Below, in pieces: positions 1-6,325 of a DNA stretch of 10,398 nucleotides. Source of the DNA: an uncultured Prevotella sp. (GTDB lineage Bacteria > Bacteroidota > Bacteroidia > Bacteroidales > Bacteroidaceae). The position numbers and the translations under genes are program-made. Location of the stretch: contig UQPD01000091.1 of NCBI GenBank assembly GCA_900542795.1, positions 1-10,398 on the forward strand, in the 5' to 3' direction. Under the pieces are notes generated by a model. That model had not been told where the DNA came from. It was given only the letters and a program-made list of their open reading frames with translations, and ran no database searches. Numbering within the stretch: the first letter of the stretch is position 1; each line of letters begins with the position of its first letter.

Positions 1-130
1 ATATCACCCCTAACGGGGTGAGGCTGGCGCGTAACACTTCTTGATATTTCATTCAAATATCATGCAGAAAAAAATGCGGATTTTGAACACTCTACCGAAT
101 GGAGTGAGGATGGTGCAATATTTCTGCGGA
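1..130 (+). repeat. Dispersed hairpin repeat, about 1.5 tandem copies (copies A and B)
   Basis: Two head-to-tail copies of a unit of about 83 bp. Copy A is cut by the window start and has the hairpin CACCCC-TAAC-GGGGTG at 5-20. Copy B has CACTC at 88-92, a 9-nt loop and GAGTG at 102-106. Each hairpin is followed by a GAGGxTGG box, and copy B is preceded by GGATTTTGAA. The stretch between the two hairpins, including TCAAATATCATGCAGAAAAA, recurs in inverted orientation at the right end of the window (about 10300-10390). The stem differs between copies but stays paired (CACCC/GGGTG against CACTC/GAGTG). No coding capacity is evident. The element is probably a dispersed repeat of this genome; its function is unknown. 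Confidence 0.75.
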
Positions 131-145
131 AGTTATTTTTTGAAC

Positions 146-233
146 ATTACTTAGTTAACTCGTTTCAGCGACTTAACTAAAACTATTTTGCGACTTAACT
201 AAAACTTTTCAGCGACTTAACTAAAACAATTTT
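146..233. repeat. 22-bp tandem repeat, three good copies plus one decayed
   Basis: The 16-nt core GCGACTTAACTAAAAC occurs exactly at 168-183, 190-205 and 212-227, a strict 22-bp period, with a variable T-rich 6-nt tail in each unit. Positions 146-167 look like a fourth, decayed unit with about 14 of 22 positions matching. The array lies about 90 bp past the stop codon of the minus-strand ATPase gene. It is too short and too regular in its tails to be CRISPR repeats and spacers. The period is close to two DNA helical turns. Function unknown. Confidence 0.8.
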
Positions 234-302
234 GAGGTAATAATATTCGCCTTGCAGGTATTTTGGGAATTTTGCCCCCTACCTTATCGTTTTTGTGAAA
301 AT

Positions 303-317
303 TAAAATCAAATTTTA
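303..317 (-). terminator. Weak AT-rich hairpin after the ATPase gene
   Basis: TAAAAT at 303-308 and ATTTTA at 312-317 form a perfect 6-bp stem with a 3-nt loop. It sits 8 nt past the stop codon of the minus-strand gene and is followed on that strand by a T-rich run. The stem has no G:C pair, so termination would be weak; the call rests mainly on position. The rest of 234-325 shows nothing recognisable. Confidence 0.3.
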
Positions 318-325
318 GCCCCACT

Positions 326-1900
326 TTATATTTCCTTCCAATCAACCAATCCCTTTCCCATATCATCCAATTCTATAGCAAGGGCTACGACTTTGCGTTT
401 ATCAGCCTTGAAAGGCTCGGCATATTGCTTGGCTCTCATCTGCTCTGTAGCAGCCTCAATACCCCCATTATTGCTCAGTTTCAGTTCAAGGACATAGATA
501 AAATTGGTGGTTTCTATCACCATGTCTATTCTGCCTGTGGCAATCATCTTCTCCACTTCTACCCGACAACCAATGGCATTGAAAATTGTGCTCATAATCA
601 AGCGGTAGCGCTCCTCCATATCCATGCTGGCAAGCTTCTTGTTGCTGTAGGGCACATCCGCAATAAGCGCCTTGAGGCATTTCATGGCTTCGGGCAGATT
701 GCCCACGCTTAGGTGAATATTCAGAAATGCTTGTATAGATTGTATGTCATTATTCTTGCGCATAGCAAGCGTTGGCAACACTATTTCGTTCAAGGCTTGC
801 CTTACCTCGAAGTTAGGAAAACCAAGAAGGTAAGTTCCGTTCATGTAACCCTTAATTGTGAGGTAACCCGACTGATAAAGAAACAGCTCTGGTCCACCAC
901 CCGTAACGTCAGAGGTTTCAATAGTTGTGCTCAACAAAGCGCTATGATCAAAATCTTTCAGCCTTATTTCCATATCATCCACAAACTTAGGAAGTAAGGA
1001 TGTGGCACCCGATGAAGCCCAATAGTTCTTGAGATCAGAATCTGCCAATGCATTGATGAGACTAAACGGATTGAAAACATCCACCATGTTGCGATGACTG
1101 AAATGATAACCATCATAGTAGGCTGTTAATTGTGCTACAGCCTCGTCGAAAGTCCATCCTTCATATTCAGCCAACTTGCCGATTTCGGGTTTAAAATCAC
1201 GCAAAACTTCTTCCTTCGTGATACCACAGAGTGCTGCATATTCAGGCTCGAAACTAATGTTGCTCAAGTTATTGAGCACAGAGAAGAGAGAAATCTGCGT
1301 AAACTTGGTAATACCTGTGATAAATACAAACTTTTCGTATTTGTCATCAGCCTTGAGAATGGCAAACACCTCCCGATAGATAGAGGTGCATGCTTCGTGC
1401 TGAGGAGTTTTCCAAGAATGCTGTAATGGAGAGTCATATTCATCGATAAGGATGGCAACCTGCTGTCCTGTCTGTTTGTAAGCAGTTTGGATGATAGCAT
1501 CGAAACGGTCGGCAAGTTGGGCTGTAGGTTTAGGAGTAATGCCATATTCTTCCTCTAATCTGTCGAAAGTTATATCGAGATAAGAGCGCAATGTCTCTGG
1601 TTCTGCGCCTGCACGACTCATATCGAGTCTGATGACAGGACGCTTCACCCATTCTGTTTCCATCTGCATGATTTTCAATCCCTCGAAGAGTTCCTTCTTT
1701 CCCATGAAGTAGGCTTCGAGTGTATCAACCAACACAGATTTACCAAAGCGACGAGGGCGGCTCAGGTAATTGTATGTTTTATCTCTGTTGGCAAGTTGCC
1801 AAATGATATCTGTCTTGTCAACATAAAGATATCCACTCTTTCTGATTTTCTCAAAAGACTGGATGCCTACGGGCAATTTTCTATCGTTTGTCTCTACCAT
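326..1900 (-). CDS. AAA-ATPase-like protein with C-terminal PD-(D/E)XK nuclease domain
   Basis: A 524-residue protein of the AAA-ATPase_like (PF09820) plus PDDEXK_9 (PF08011, formerly DUF1703) architecture, which is common and multicopy in Bacteroidales. The N-terminus VGIQSFEKIR..GYLYVDKT is typical. The nucleotide-binding loop SRPRRFGKS lies at 47-55, with K54 and S55, and lacks the first Gly of a classical Walker A, as is usual for this family. A Walker B-like AILIDEYDSP lies at about 149-158 (D153, E154). The C-terminal nuclease-like motif GRIDMVIE..LELKL places D459, E472 and K474 where a PD-(D/E)XK site is expected, so both sites look intact. The ATG at 1900 is supported by the family N-terminus and by a good -7 element just upstream. 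The gene stands alone, flanked by repeats on both sides. The biological role of the family is not established; nuclease activity is predicted from fold only. Confidence 0.9.
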   Translation of the reverse strand: MVETNDRKLPVGIQSFEKIRKSGYLYVDKTDIIWQLANRDKTYNYLSRPRRFGKSVLVDTLEAYFMGKKELFEGLKIMQMETEWVKRPVIRLDMSRAGAEPETLRSYLDITFDRLEEEYGITPKPTAQLADRFDAIIQTAYKQTGQQVAILIDEYDSPLQHSWKTPQHEACTSIYREVFAILKADDKYEKFVFITGITKFTQISLFSVLNNLSNISFEPEYAALCGITKEEVLRDFKPEIGKLAEYEGWTFDEAVAQLTAYYDGYHFSHRNMVDVFNPFSLINALADSDLKNYWASSGATSLLPKFVDDMEIRLKDFDHSALLSTTIETSDVTGGGPELFLYQSGYLTIKGYMNGTYLLGFPNFEVRQALNEIVLPTLAMRKNNDIQSIQAFLNIHLSVGNLPEAMKCLKALIADVPYSNKKLASMDMEERYRLIMSTIFNAIGCRVEVEKMIATGRIDMVIETTNFIYVLELKLSNNGGIEAATEQMRAKQYAEPFKADKRKVVALAIELDDMGKGLVDWKEI

Positions 1901-1926
1901 AATTCCAAATCTTTGGTTTACAAGTT

Positions 1927-1934
1927 CAAATATA
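1927..1934 (-). promoter_or_regulatory. Candidate -7 promoter element for the ATPase gene
   Basis: On the minus strand this reads TATATTTG, a full match to the Bacteroidetes primary-sigma -7 consensus TAnnTTTG, 26 nt before the ATG at 1900. No clear -33 TTG box is seen at the usual spacing. The 5' leader would be about 20 nt. Confidence 0.5.
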
Positions 1935-2009
1935 CGATTAATTTCTCATACCTCCATGTTTTTACCTTCTTTTCTATGCGTGATGCTTTTGAAAGGAAAC
2001 TCATATATT

Positions 2010-2127
2010 GTTATAATGGATTACCCCGTTAGGTATGGGGTTCAAAATCCATAATATTTTTAGGCACGGTTTTATCGGATTTTGACGTCGATAAGGAACA
2101 TAGTTATAACGGGTAATCCATTATAAC
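2010..2127. repeat. 118-bp nested inverted-repeat element (contains hairpin copy C)
   Basis: The outer arms at 2010-2030 and 2108-2127 are inverted copies of about 20 bp, identical except for one missing G in the right arm. Inside the left half lies hairpin copy C: ACCCC 2023-2027, a 9-nt loop, GGGGT 2037-2041. It is extended by ATGGATT 2016-2022 pairing with AATCCAT 2046-2052 across a 4-nt bulge. A third small stem, TTATCG 2072-2077 with CGATAA 2089-2094, sits in the middle. The shape resembles a miniature inverted-repeat element, but no target-site duplication is obvious at its edges. It lies between two minus-strand genes and could also help end the acyltransferase transcript. Confidence 0.65.
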
Positions 2128-2168
2128 ATGCCTTTATCGACAACGACAATTTTCCAAAAAAATCGCTG

Positions 2169-2212
2169 CGGTATGCCTTCGGTATGATATCGGAATAGCA
2201 TCGGAATTTGTG
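2169..2212. repeat. 11-bp-period degenerate tandem repeat
   Basis: Four consecutive 11-nt units each begin with CGG[TA]AT: CGGTATGCCTT, CGGTATGATAT, CGGAATAGCAT and CGGAATTTGTG, starting at 2169, 2180, 2191 and 2202. The period is close to one helical turn. The repeat lies between the acyltransferase stop codon and the inverted-repeat element, in the 1901-2247 spacer, which otherwise holds no gene. Function unknown. Confidence 0.65.
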
Positions 2213-2247
2213 ACTCACAAAAAAGCCAAATTGACAGAAAAAAGGAG

Positions 2248-3258
2248 TTACGCCCAGCGTTTAAAAATCCATCGTCGTAGGGCATCGATGAGTGCGCTAA
2301 GCAGATAAATGGCAAGGTAAAGCAAAACCATCTCTCCCATAAAAAGCAAGGTTGAGTTGGTATCCTTATCGAGTTGACGAACAAAGGTAAAATACTCCTT
2401 GCGCACCAAAAGATGTTGATGAGTGAGATATACCGTAAAACTGCCTGCTGCTAACCAATTAACTACTGCACTCTGAAATTTTAAACGCGTGAAGAAAAGC
2501 AATAAAGCTACAGCCGATAAAATAAGTATGGGATTGGTGTAAGAGGCAAACACGGGCATCAATAATCCGATGCAAGGTTGTGCCAACATGCCAGCTCCCC
2601 AAAGCAAAAGTGCCATAGCAAGCACACAAGCAGTCCACAGAGTCAAGAACTTCCATTTTGCCACTTGTTGCAAACGTGGGGCAAGGTAAAGTCGCAAGTA
2701 ACGTCCTAAAAGGTAAAGCCCCATAAAAGGTACTGCTGCATACCCCACATTTAAATCAGAAAAGATGTAGGAGGCTGGTATAACGCACACGTAGAAGGCT
2801 ATTAAAAAACGGCGCAAGGTGAGCTCATCACTTTGATTAACAAATGTATTGAGCACAGGAGTTAGCAAATATAATAACAAATAACTATTGACAAACCAAT
2901 AGCCCCATAACGGACGAAAGAATCCCATTGGTTCGGTTGGCATTTTGTAGCCCATGGCATAGGCAAAGGCTGTCATCACGACCGAGACAAAGACTACTTG
3001 TAACAGAATGCGCACAATGCCACGCGGACGAAAACTTGTGCCAAACCATCCTGTTATAAGTACAAAAAGATTTACGCAACCCATACAGACTGAGGCTGCG
3101 GTAATAATGCCTAACCAACGTGCAGGATGTGCTTGCACCATATTGGCACGAGCATAACCGAAGGTTGTAAACGTGGAATGTAGCACCACTACCATCAGCA
3201 TGGCTACTACACGCAACAACTCTAAGTTGGATTGACGCACTTTTTTTTCATTATTCAT
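2248..3258 (-). CDS. Membrane acyltransferase, acyltransferase-3 (OafA/WecH-like) family
   Basis: A 336-residue polytopic inner-membrane protein, about ten hydrophobic segments by eye. Segment 1 carries the family pattern NLELLRVVAMLMVVVLHSTF, with the conserved Arg (R16) and His (H27) that are typical of acyltransferase-3 proteins. The central YWFVNSYLLLYLLTPVLN and the late SFTVYLTHQHLL are also typical. Members transfer acyl groups, often acetyl or succinyl, to sugars of lipopolysaccharide, exopolysaccharide or other surface molecules; the substrate cannot be read here. The ATG at 3258 is preferred: a TTG at 3270 in frame would overlap the upstream gene. The gene starts 4 nt after the FKBP stop codon, so the two are almost certainly co-transcribed, an unexplained pairing. 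It could conceivably act together with the O-acetylation locus at 5378-10184, but it lies on the opposite strand and nothing links them directly. Confidence 0.88.
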   Translation of the reverse strand: MNNEKKVRQSNLELLRVVAMLMVVVLHSTFTTFGYARANMVQAHPARWLGIITAASVCMGCVNLFVLITGWFGTSFRPRGIVRILLQVVFVSVVMTAFAYAMGYKMPTEPMGFFRPLWGYWFVNSYLLLYLLTPVLNTFVNQSDELTLRRFLIAFYVCVIPASYIFSDLNVGYAAVPFMGLYLLGRYLRLYLAPRLQQVAKWKFLTLWTACVLAMALLLWGAGMLAQPCIGLLMPVFASYTNPILILSAVALLLFFTRLKFQSAVVNWLAAGSFTVYLTHQHLLVRKEYFTFVRQLDKDTNSTLLFMGEMVLLYLAIYLLSALIDALRRWIFKRWA

Positions 3259-3262
3259 TATT

Positions 3263-3667
3263 TTACGCAATGCTAATCAGTTCTACGTCGAAAATGAGGG
3301 TTGAATTACCAGGAATATCACCATCCGAACGACTTCCGTATGCCAAGGCAGCAGGAATGTAGATGATCCAACGGTCGCCAGGACGCATCTGACTCAAAGC
3401 AATTTGCCAACCATCTATCACTTCGTAAAGATGAAAAGCTGCAGGAATGCCATCGCGACGTGAATCGTCAAACACTCGACCATTGATAAGTTTACCTGTG
3501 TAATGCACACAAACCACACTGCGCAAATCAGGACGGCGACCTTGTGGATTACCACTCTTCACCACCTCATAAAGCACACCTTTCGACAATTCGTTTACTC
3601 CCTCTTGTGTTTTTTTCTCTACCAAAAAGGTTTCGTTCTTTAATTTGTATTCGCTCTTTTTACTCAT
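3263..3667 (-). CDS. FKBP-type peptidyl-prolyl cis-trans isomerase
   Basis: A 134-residue protein with one FKBP domain, about residues 30-134, and no signal peptide, so it is probably cytoplasmic. The active-site pocket is recognisable: Y56 in VHYTG, F66-D67, F78, V83-I84, W87 in VIDGW, Y110 in LAYG and F126 in LIFDVEL, corresponding to the pocket residues of FKBP12. It should catalyse proline cis-trans isomerisation and may serve as a folding helper. The about 30-residue N-terminal extension is Lys/Glu-rich and not recognised. It is the first gene of a two-gene unit with the acyltransferase (4-nt gap). The ATG at 3667 is preceded by a plausible promoter element about 32 nt upstream. Confidence 0.93.
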   Translation of the reverse strand: MSKKSEYKLKNETFLVEKKTQEGVNELSKGVLYEVVKSGNPQGRRPDLRSVVCVHYTGKLINGRVFDDSRRDGIPAAFHLYEVIDGWQIALSQMRPGDRWIIYIPAALAYGSRSDGDIPGNSTLIFDVELISIA

Positions 3668-3699
3668 GTTATTGATATACTTTTATTATTATGTCAAAG

Positions 3700-3707
3700 C
3701 AAAAGTA
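3700..3707 (-). promoter_or_regulatory. Candidate -7 promoter element for the FKBP-acyltransferase unit
   Basis: Read on the minus strand this is TACTTTTG, a full match to TAnnTTTG, 32 nt before the FKBP ATG. A clear -33 TTG is not seen, only T-rich sequence. It is the only good -7 match on this strand in the divergent spacer. The rest of the 3668-3920 spacer holds no gene; a partial plus-strand match (CAATTTTG, 3771-3778) could serve the cobW-like gene but has no properly spaced -33 box. Confidence 0.5.
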
Positions 3708-3920
3708 CGAAAAACCATGCTTAAAAAGGTAAAATATTAAAGTGAACTATCGTGTTTGACGCATTTTTTGCAATTTTGCATGTAAAAACGTGGGAATATC
3801 TTAGGAATTGGGTGGTTGGAGAACTTTAACTTTAAGTCTCGGACTTTGTGAACACCTACACTTGCTAAGAGTGGTTTTAATAAATCTGCTATTCCCCACA
3901 TATAAATACTAAATATTGCA

Positions 3921-5168
3921 ATGAATAGAGCTGTGACTCCCGTATTGCTTCTTACGGGTTATTTAGGAAGCGGAAAGACTACTTTGCTCAATCGCATTCT
4001 CTCTAATAAAAAAGGCATTAAGTTTGCCGTGATTGTCAACGACATTGGTGAGGTGAACATCGATGCCAATCTCATTGCCCAAGGTGGCATTGTGGGCGAG
4101 GGCGATGATAGTTTGGTGCCTTTGCAAAACGGCTGCATCTGTTGTACGCTGAAAATGGATTTGGTACAACAGTTGAGCGATTTGGTACAAGAACAACGCT
4201 TTGACTACATCGTAATTGAAGCAAGTGGTATATGCGAACCCGCACCTATTGCACAAACCATCACGGTTTATCCACAGATGTATCCCAATCTTGCCACAAA
4301 AGGCATTGCACGCCTCGACTCTGTGGTAACTGTTGTGGATGCACTCCGTTTGCGCGATGAATTTGCAGGTGGAAACGATCTTTGCCAAAAACAACATGCT
4401 GAAGATGACTTGGCAAGTTTGGTGATTCAACAAGTTGAATTTTGCAATACCATTTTGCTGAACAAAGCATCCGAAGTTACACCTCACGAATTAGACCACA
4501 TCAAAGCCATATTGCGCGAACTTCAGCCTAAAGCCGAAATCATTACATGTGACTATTGCGATGTTGACCTCAACAAATTGGTACACGCTAACGCTTTCGA
4601 CTTTAACAAAGTAGCCACTTCTGCACGATGGATTGAAGCCGTTGAAGGTGACGATGAAGAAGAAGAACAGCATGAACACGAACATGAGCATGAGCATGAG
4701 CACGAACATGAACATGAGCATGAACATGAACATGGTGAGCATTGCCATTGCCACCACCATCATCACGGATTAGAGAACGAGGAAGAAGGCGAAGCTTTAG
4801 AATATGGCATCAGCACCTTTGTATATAAGCGCCGCAAACCTTTCGACATGGTAGAGTTCGACCAATTTGTTGCTCGTCTTTGGCCCAAGAGTGTCATCCG
4901 CTGCAAGGGTATTTGCTATTTTAAAGATGAGCCTGACATGTGCTACGTTTTTGAACAAGCAGGCAAACAGGTTTCACTTAGTCAAGCAGGACAATGGTAT
5001 GCCACAATGCCTGCCGATGAGTTTGAAAAATTCAAACAACAAAATCCCGCTGCACTCAAAGATTGGGACGATACCTATGGCGACCGTATGCAAAAACTGG
5101 TTTTCATAGGTCAGAAGATGGATCGCGAGGCAATTGAAACACTTCTCGATGCTTGCTTGGCAAAATAA
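3921..5168 (+). CDS. COG0523 (CobW/ZNG1-like) metal-chaperone GTPase with His-rich loop
   Basis: A 415-residue cytoplasmic G3E-family P-loop GTPase. Walker A is GYLGSGKT at 13-20. The family's metal site CxCC is at C72, C74 and C75 (GCICCTL). A switch-region EASG lies at 100-103 and a G4-position NKAS at 181-184, where NKxD is usual. The C-terminal CobW_C domain starts near residue 296. Between the domains is an acidic then metal-binding linker: ten His-Glu dipeptides (251-270), then a HGEHCHC segment and five consecutive His, about 18 His and 2 Cys within 32 residues. COG0523 proteins use GTP hydrolysis to deliver metal, often zinc, to client enzymes. The His-rich linker suggests zinc, cobalt or nickel buffering, but metal and client are not shown by the sequence. 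No neighbouring metal transporter, and no palindromic Zur-like box that I could recognise upstream. The ATG at 3921 gives the expected start a few residues before the P-loop. Confidence 0.93.
   Translation: MNRAVTPVLLLTGYLGSGKTTLLNRILSNKKGIKFAVIVNDIGEVNIDANLIAQGGIVGEGDDSLVPLQNGCICCTLKMDLVQQLSDLVQEQRFDYIVIEASGICEPAPIAQTITVYPQMYPNLATKGIARLDSVVTVVDALRLRDEFAGGNDLCQKQHAEDDLASLVIQQVEFCNTILLNKASEVTPHELDHIKAILRELQPKAEIITCDYCDVDLNKLVHANAFDFNKVATSARWIEAVEGDDEEEEQHEHEHEHEHEHEHEHEHEHEHGEHCHCHHHHHGLENEEEGEALEYGISTFVYKRRKPFDMVEFDQFVARLWPKSVIRCKGICYFKDEPDMCYVFEQAGKQVSLSQAGQWYATMPADEFEKFKQQNPAALKDWDDTYGDRMQKLVFIGQKMDREAIETLLDACLAK
4671..4769 (+). repeat. In-frame CATGAR hexamer repeat encoding the His-rich linker
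   Basis: Ten tandem hexamers of the form CA[TC]GA[AG] at 4671-4730 encode (His-Glu)10, followed by a His/Cys-rich tail to 4769. Such short in-frame repeats can change length by slippage without shifting the frame, so the number of metal-binding residues may vary between strains. The opposite strand shows a Met/Phe-rich open frame here, which is a by-product of the repeat. Confidence 0.8.
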
Positions 5169-5190
5169 TGTACAAAGTAATATAATGTAC

Positions 5191-5233
5191 AATGTATAAT
5201 AAAGAATGTGTAAGGCATACTACATTATACATT
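5191..5233. repeat. AT-rich inverted repeat downstream of the cobW-like gene
   Basis: AATGTATAAT at 5191-5200 pairs perfectly with ATTATACATT at 5224-5233 across a 23-nt loop. The surrounding sequence is rich in TGTACAATGTATAAT-like runs. Too weak for a standard terminator; perhaps a decayed dispersed repeat. Confidence 0.5.
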
Positions 5234-5252
5234 ATTTTGCTTATCGTTTTTC

Positions 5253-5283
5253 TTGTGAATTTCAGCAATAAACGCTAACTTTG
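5253..5283 (+). promoter_or_regulatory. Bacteroidetes-type promoter for the O-acetylation locus
   Basis: The -7 element TAACTTTG (5276-5283) fits TAnnTTTG fully, and a TTG (5253-5255) lies 20 nt upstream, close to the usual -33 spacing. Transcription would begin at about 5286-5290, giving a leader of about 90 nt before the SGNH gene. The last G of the -7 element is also the first base of the adjoining terminator stem. Confidence 0.6.
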
Positions 5284-5310
5284 CACCGCTTTTTAGGCGG
5301 TGCTTTTTTT
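5283..5310 (+). terminator. Intrinsic terminator of the cobW-like gene
   Basis: GCACCGC (5283-5289) and GCGGTGC (5297-5303) form a perfect 7-bp stem with a 7-nt loop, followed at once by seven T (5304-5310). It lies 115 nt past the cobW-like stop codon and is the only strong terminator in the window. It overlaps the promoter of the next gene, so transcripts begun at that promoter would lack part of the left arm and should not be stopped here. Confidence 0.8.
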
Positions 5311-5377
5311 GGCATTCCTCTTTCTTCCCCGATGACTTTGTGATGATGAAAAGACTTAACAACGATTCAACTTATCT

Positions 5378-6217
5378 ATGACAAAAAGACTCTTCATACT
5401 GATGCTCGTGTCTGTGTTTGCCATCTTAAACAAAGCACACGGCATGGCAACCAGCAAGACTTGCAACGAGAACTTGCGCGACAGCATGCACATTGTGCTA
5501 TTAGGCGACTCTAACACCTGGCTCGGAGGAGACGACTGCACAAGTAAACGAGGTTGGAACACATGGTTTGCTCAAAGTTTTCCACATGCCACTTGTGTAA
5601 GCTATGCACGCAGTGGAGCTACATGGACTAATACCCGACGCACTACACGCAACCTTACTGAAAACGTAGGACGCATTTCGGATAATAATGTAATTTACAA
5701 CCAGGTTTGCCGACTTATTGCTGCATGCCGCAACAAACAGCAAGCCATTCCTCAACTCATCATTGTGGCGGCTGGCACAAACGATGCTTGGTTCGAGAAC
5801 AAACGTCCACAAGCATTCAGCATTCAAAATGCTACACAACTAAAGGCTATGCCCAACCACTCACTGCCCGACTTGCCACACACTTTTCCTCTATCGTTGG
5901 CTGCTTCGGTGCAATACGACTGTTTGTTGCTAAAAAAACATTTTCCACAAACACGCATCATACTGTTCACGCCCTTACAAACAACTGCTGTTAGCGAAAA
6001 TAAAATTGCGCAAACAGGCAACATCATTGAGCAGGTGGGACATACACTGAACCTGGACGTGGTGCGACAAGACAAAATATGCTGTGTAAAACGTGCCGAG
6101 GAGTTAAAACACTTCACCAACACCTACGATGGCACACACACTAACGAACAAGGTGCTCAAAAAAATGGAATTATCTTAGCCAACACGGTTGCCAAATTAC
6201 TGAAGGGTGGTTCTTGA
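5378..6217 (+). CDS. Secreted SGNH/GDSL-family hydrolase
   Basis: A 279-residue protein with a signal peptide (MTKRLFILMLVSVFAILNKAHG, cleavage near 22-24), so it is exported. The SGNH blocks are in order: block I IVLLGDSNTW with nucleophile S45; block II YARSGATW supplying Gly; block III AAGTNDAW with N135; block V YDGTHTNEQG with D251 and H254. All four catalytic positions are present. Family members are esterases or acyl-transferring enzymes acting on glycans and lipids. Placed directly before an MBOAT gene and two DHHW genes, it is likely to add, remove or edit O-acetyl groups on an extracytoplasmic glycan; whether it is an esterase or a transferase cannot be told. It is the first gene after the promoter at 5253-5283. 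The 108-nt gap to the MBOAT gene has no terminator hairpin, so co-transcription is probable. Confidence 0.9.
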   Translation: MTKRLFILMLVSVFAILNKAHGMATSKTCNENLRDSMHIVLLGDSNTWLGGDDCTSKRGWNTWFAQSFPHATCVSYARSGATWTNTRRTTRNLTENVGRISDNNVIYNQVCRLIAACRNKQQAIPQLIIVAAGTNDAWFENKRPQAFSIQNATQLKAMPNHSLPDLPHTFPLSLAASVQYDCLLLKKHFPQTRIILFTPLQTTAVSENKIAQTGNIIEQVGHTLNLDVVRQDKICCVKRAEELKHFTNTYDGTHTNEQGAQKNGIILANTVAKLLKGGS

Positions 6218-6325
6218 TTTTTTTTGAAATTCTCTCTTCTTAAAACTCCTCTTTCTAAGACCCTCTTCCCCAAAAAATCAAATTTTCCACTTTTCTAAAT
6301 CAAAAAAAACAAAAAATAAACTAAG

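Noticed and set aside
146..233. CRISPR array
   Set aside because: Units are 22 bp with a 16-nt core and only 6-nt T-rich tails; there is no room for spacers and no cas genes are present.
3259..3270. TTG start for the acyltransferase, overlapping the FKBP gene
   Set aside because: An ATG four codons later (3258) removes the overlap and still leaves the full first membrane segment.
3708..3920. Zur-type palindromic operator upstream of the COG0523 gene
   Set aside because: I looked for an AT-rich inverted repeat with suitable spacing and found none convincing by eye.
4491..4766. Minus-strand Met/Phe-rich open frame opposite the His-rich linker
   Set aside because: Its composition is the direct antisense of the CATGAR repeat, and it lies wholly inside a well-supported gene.
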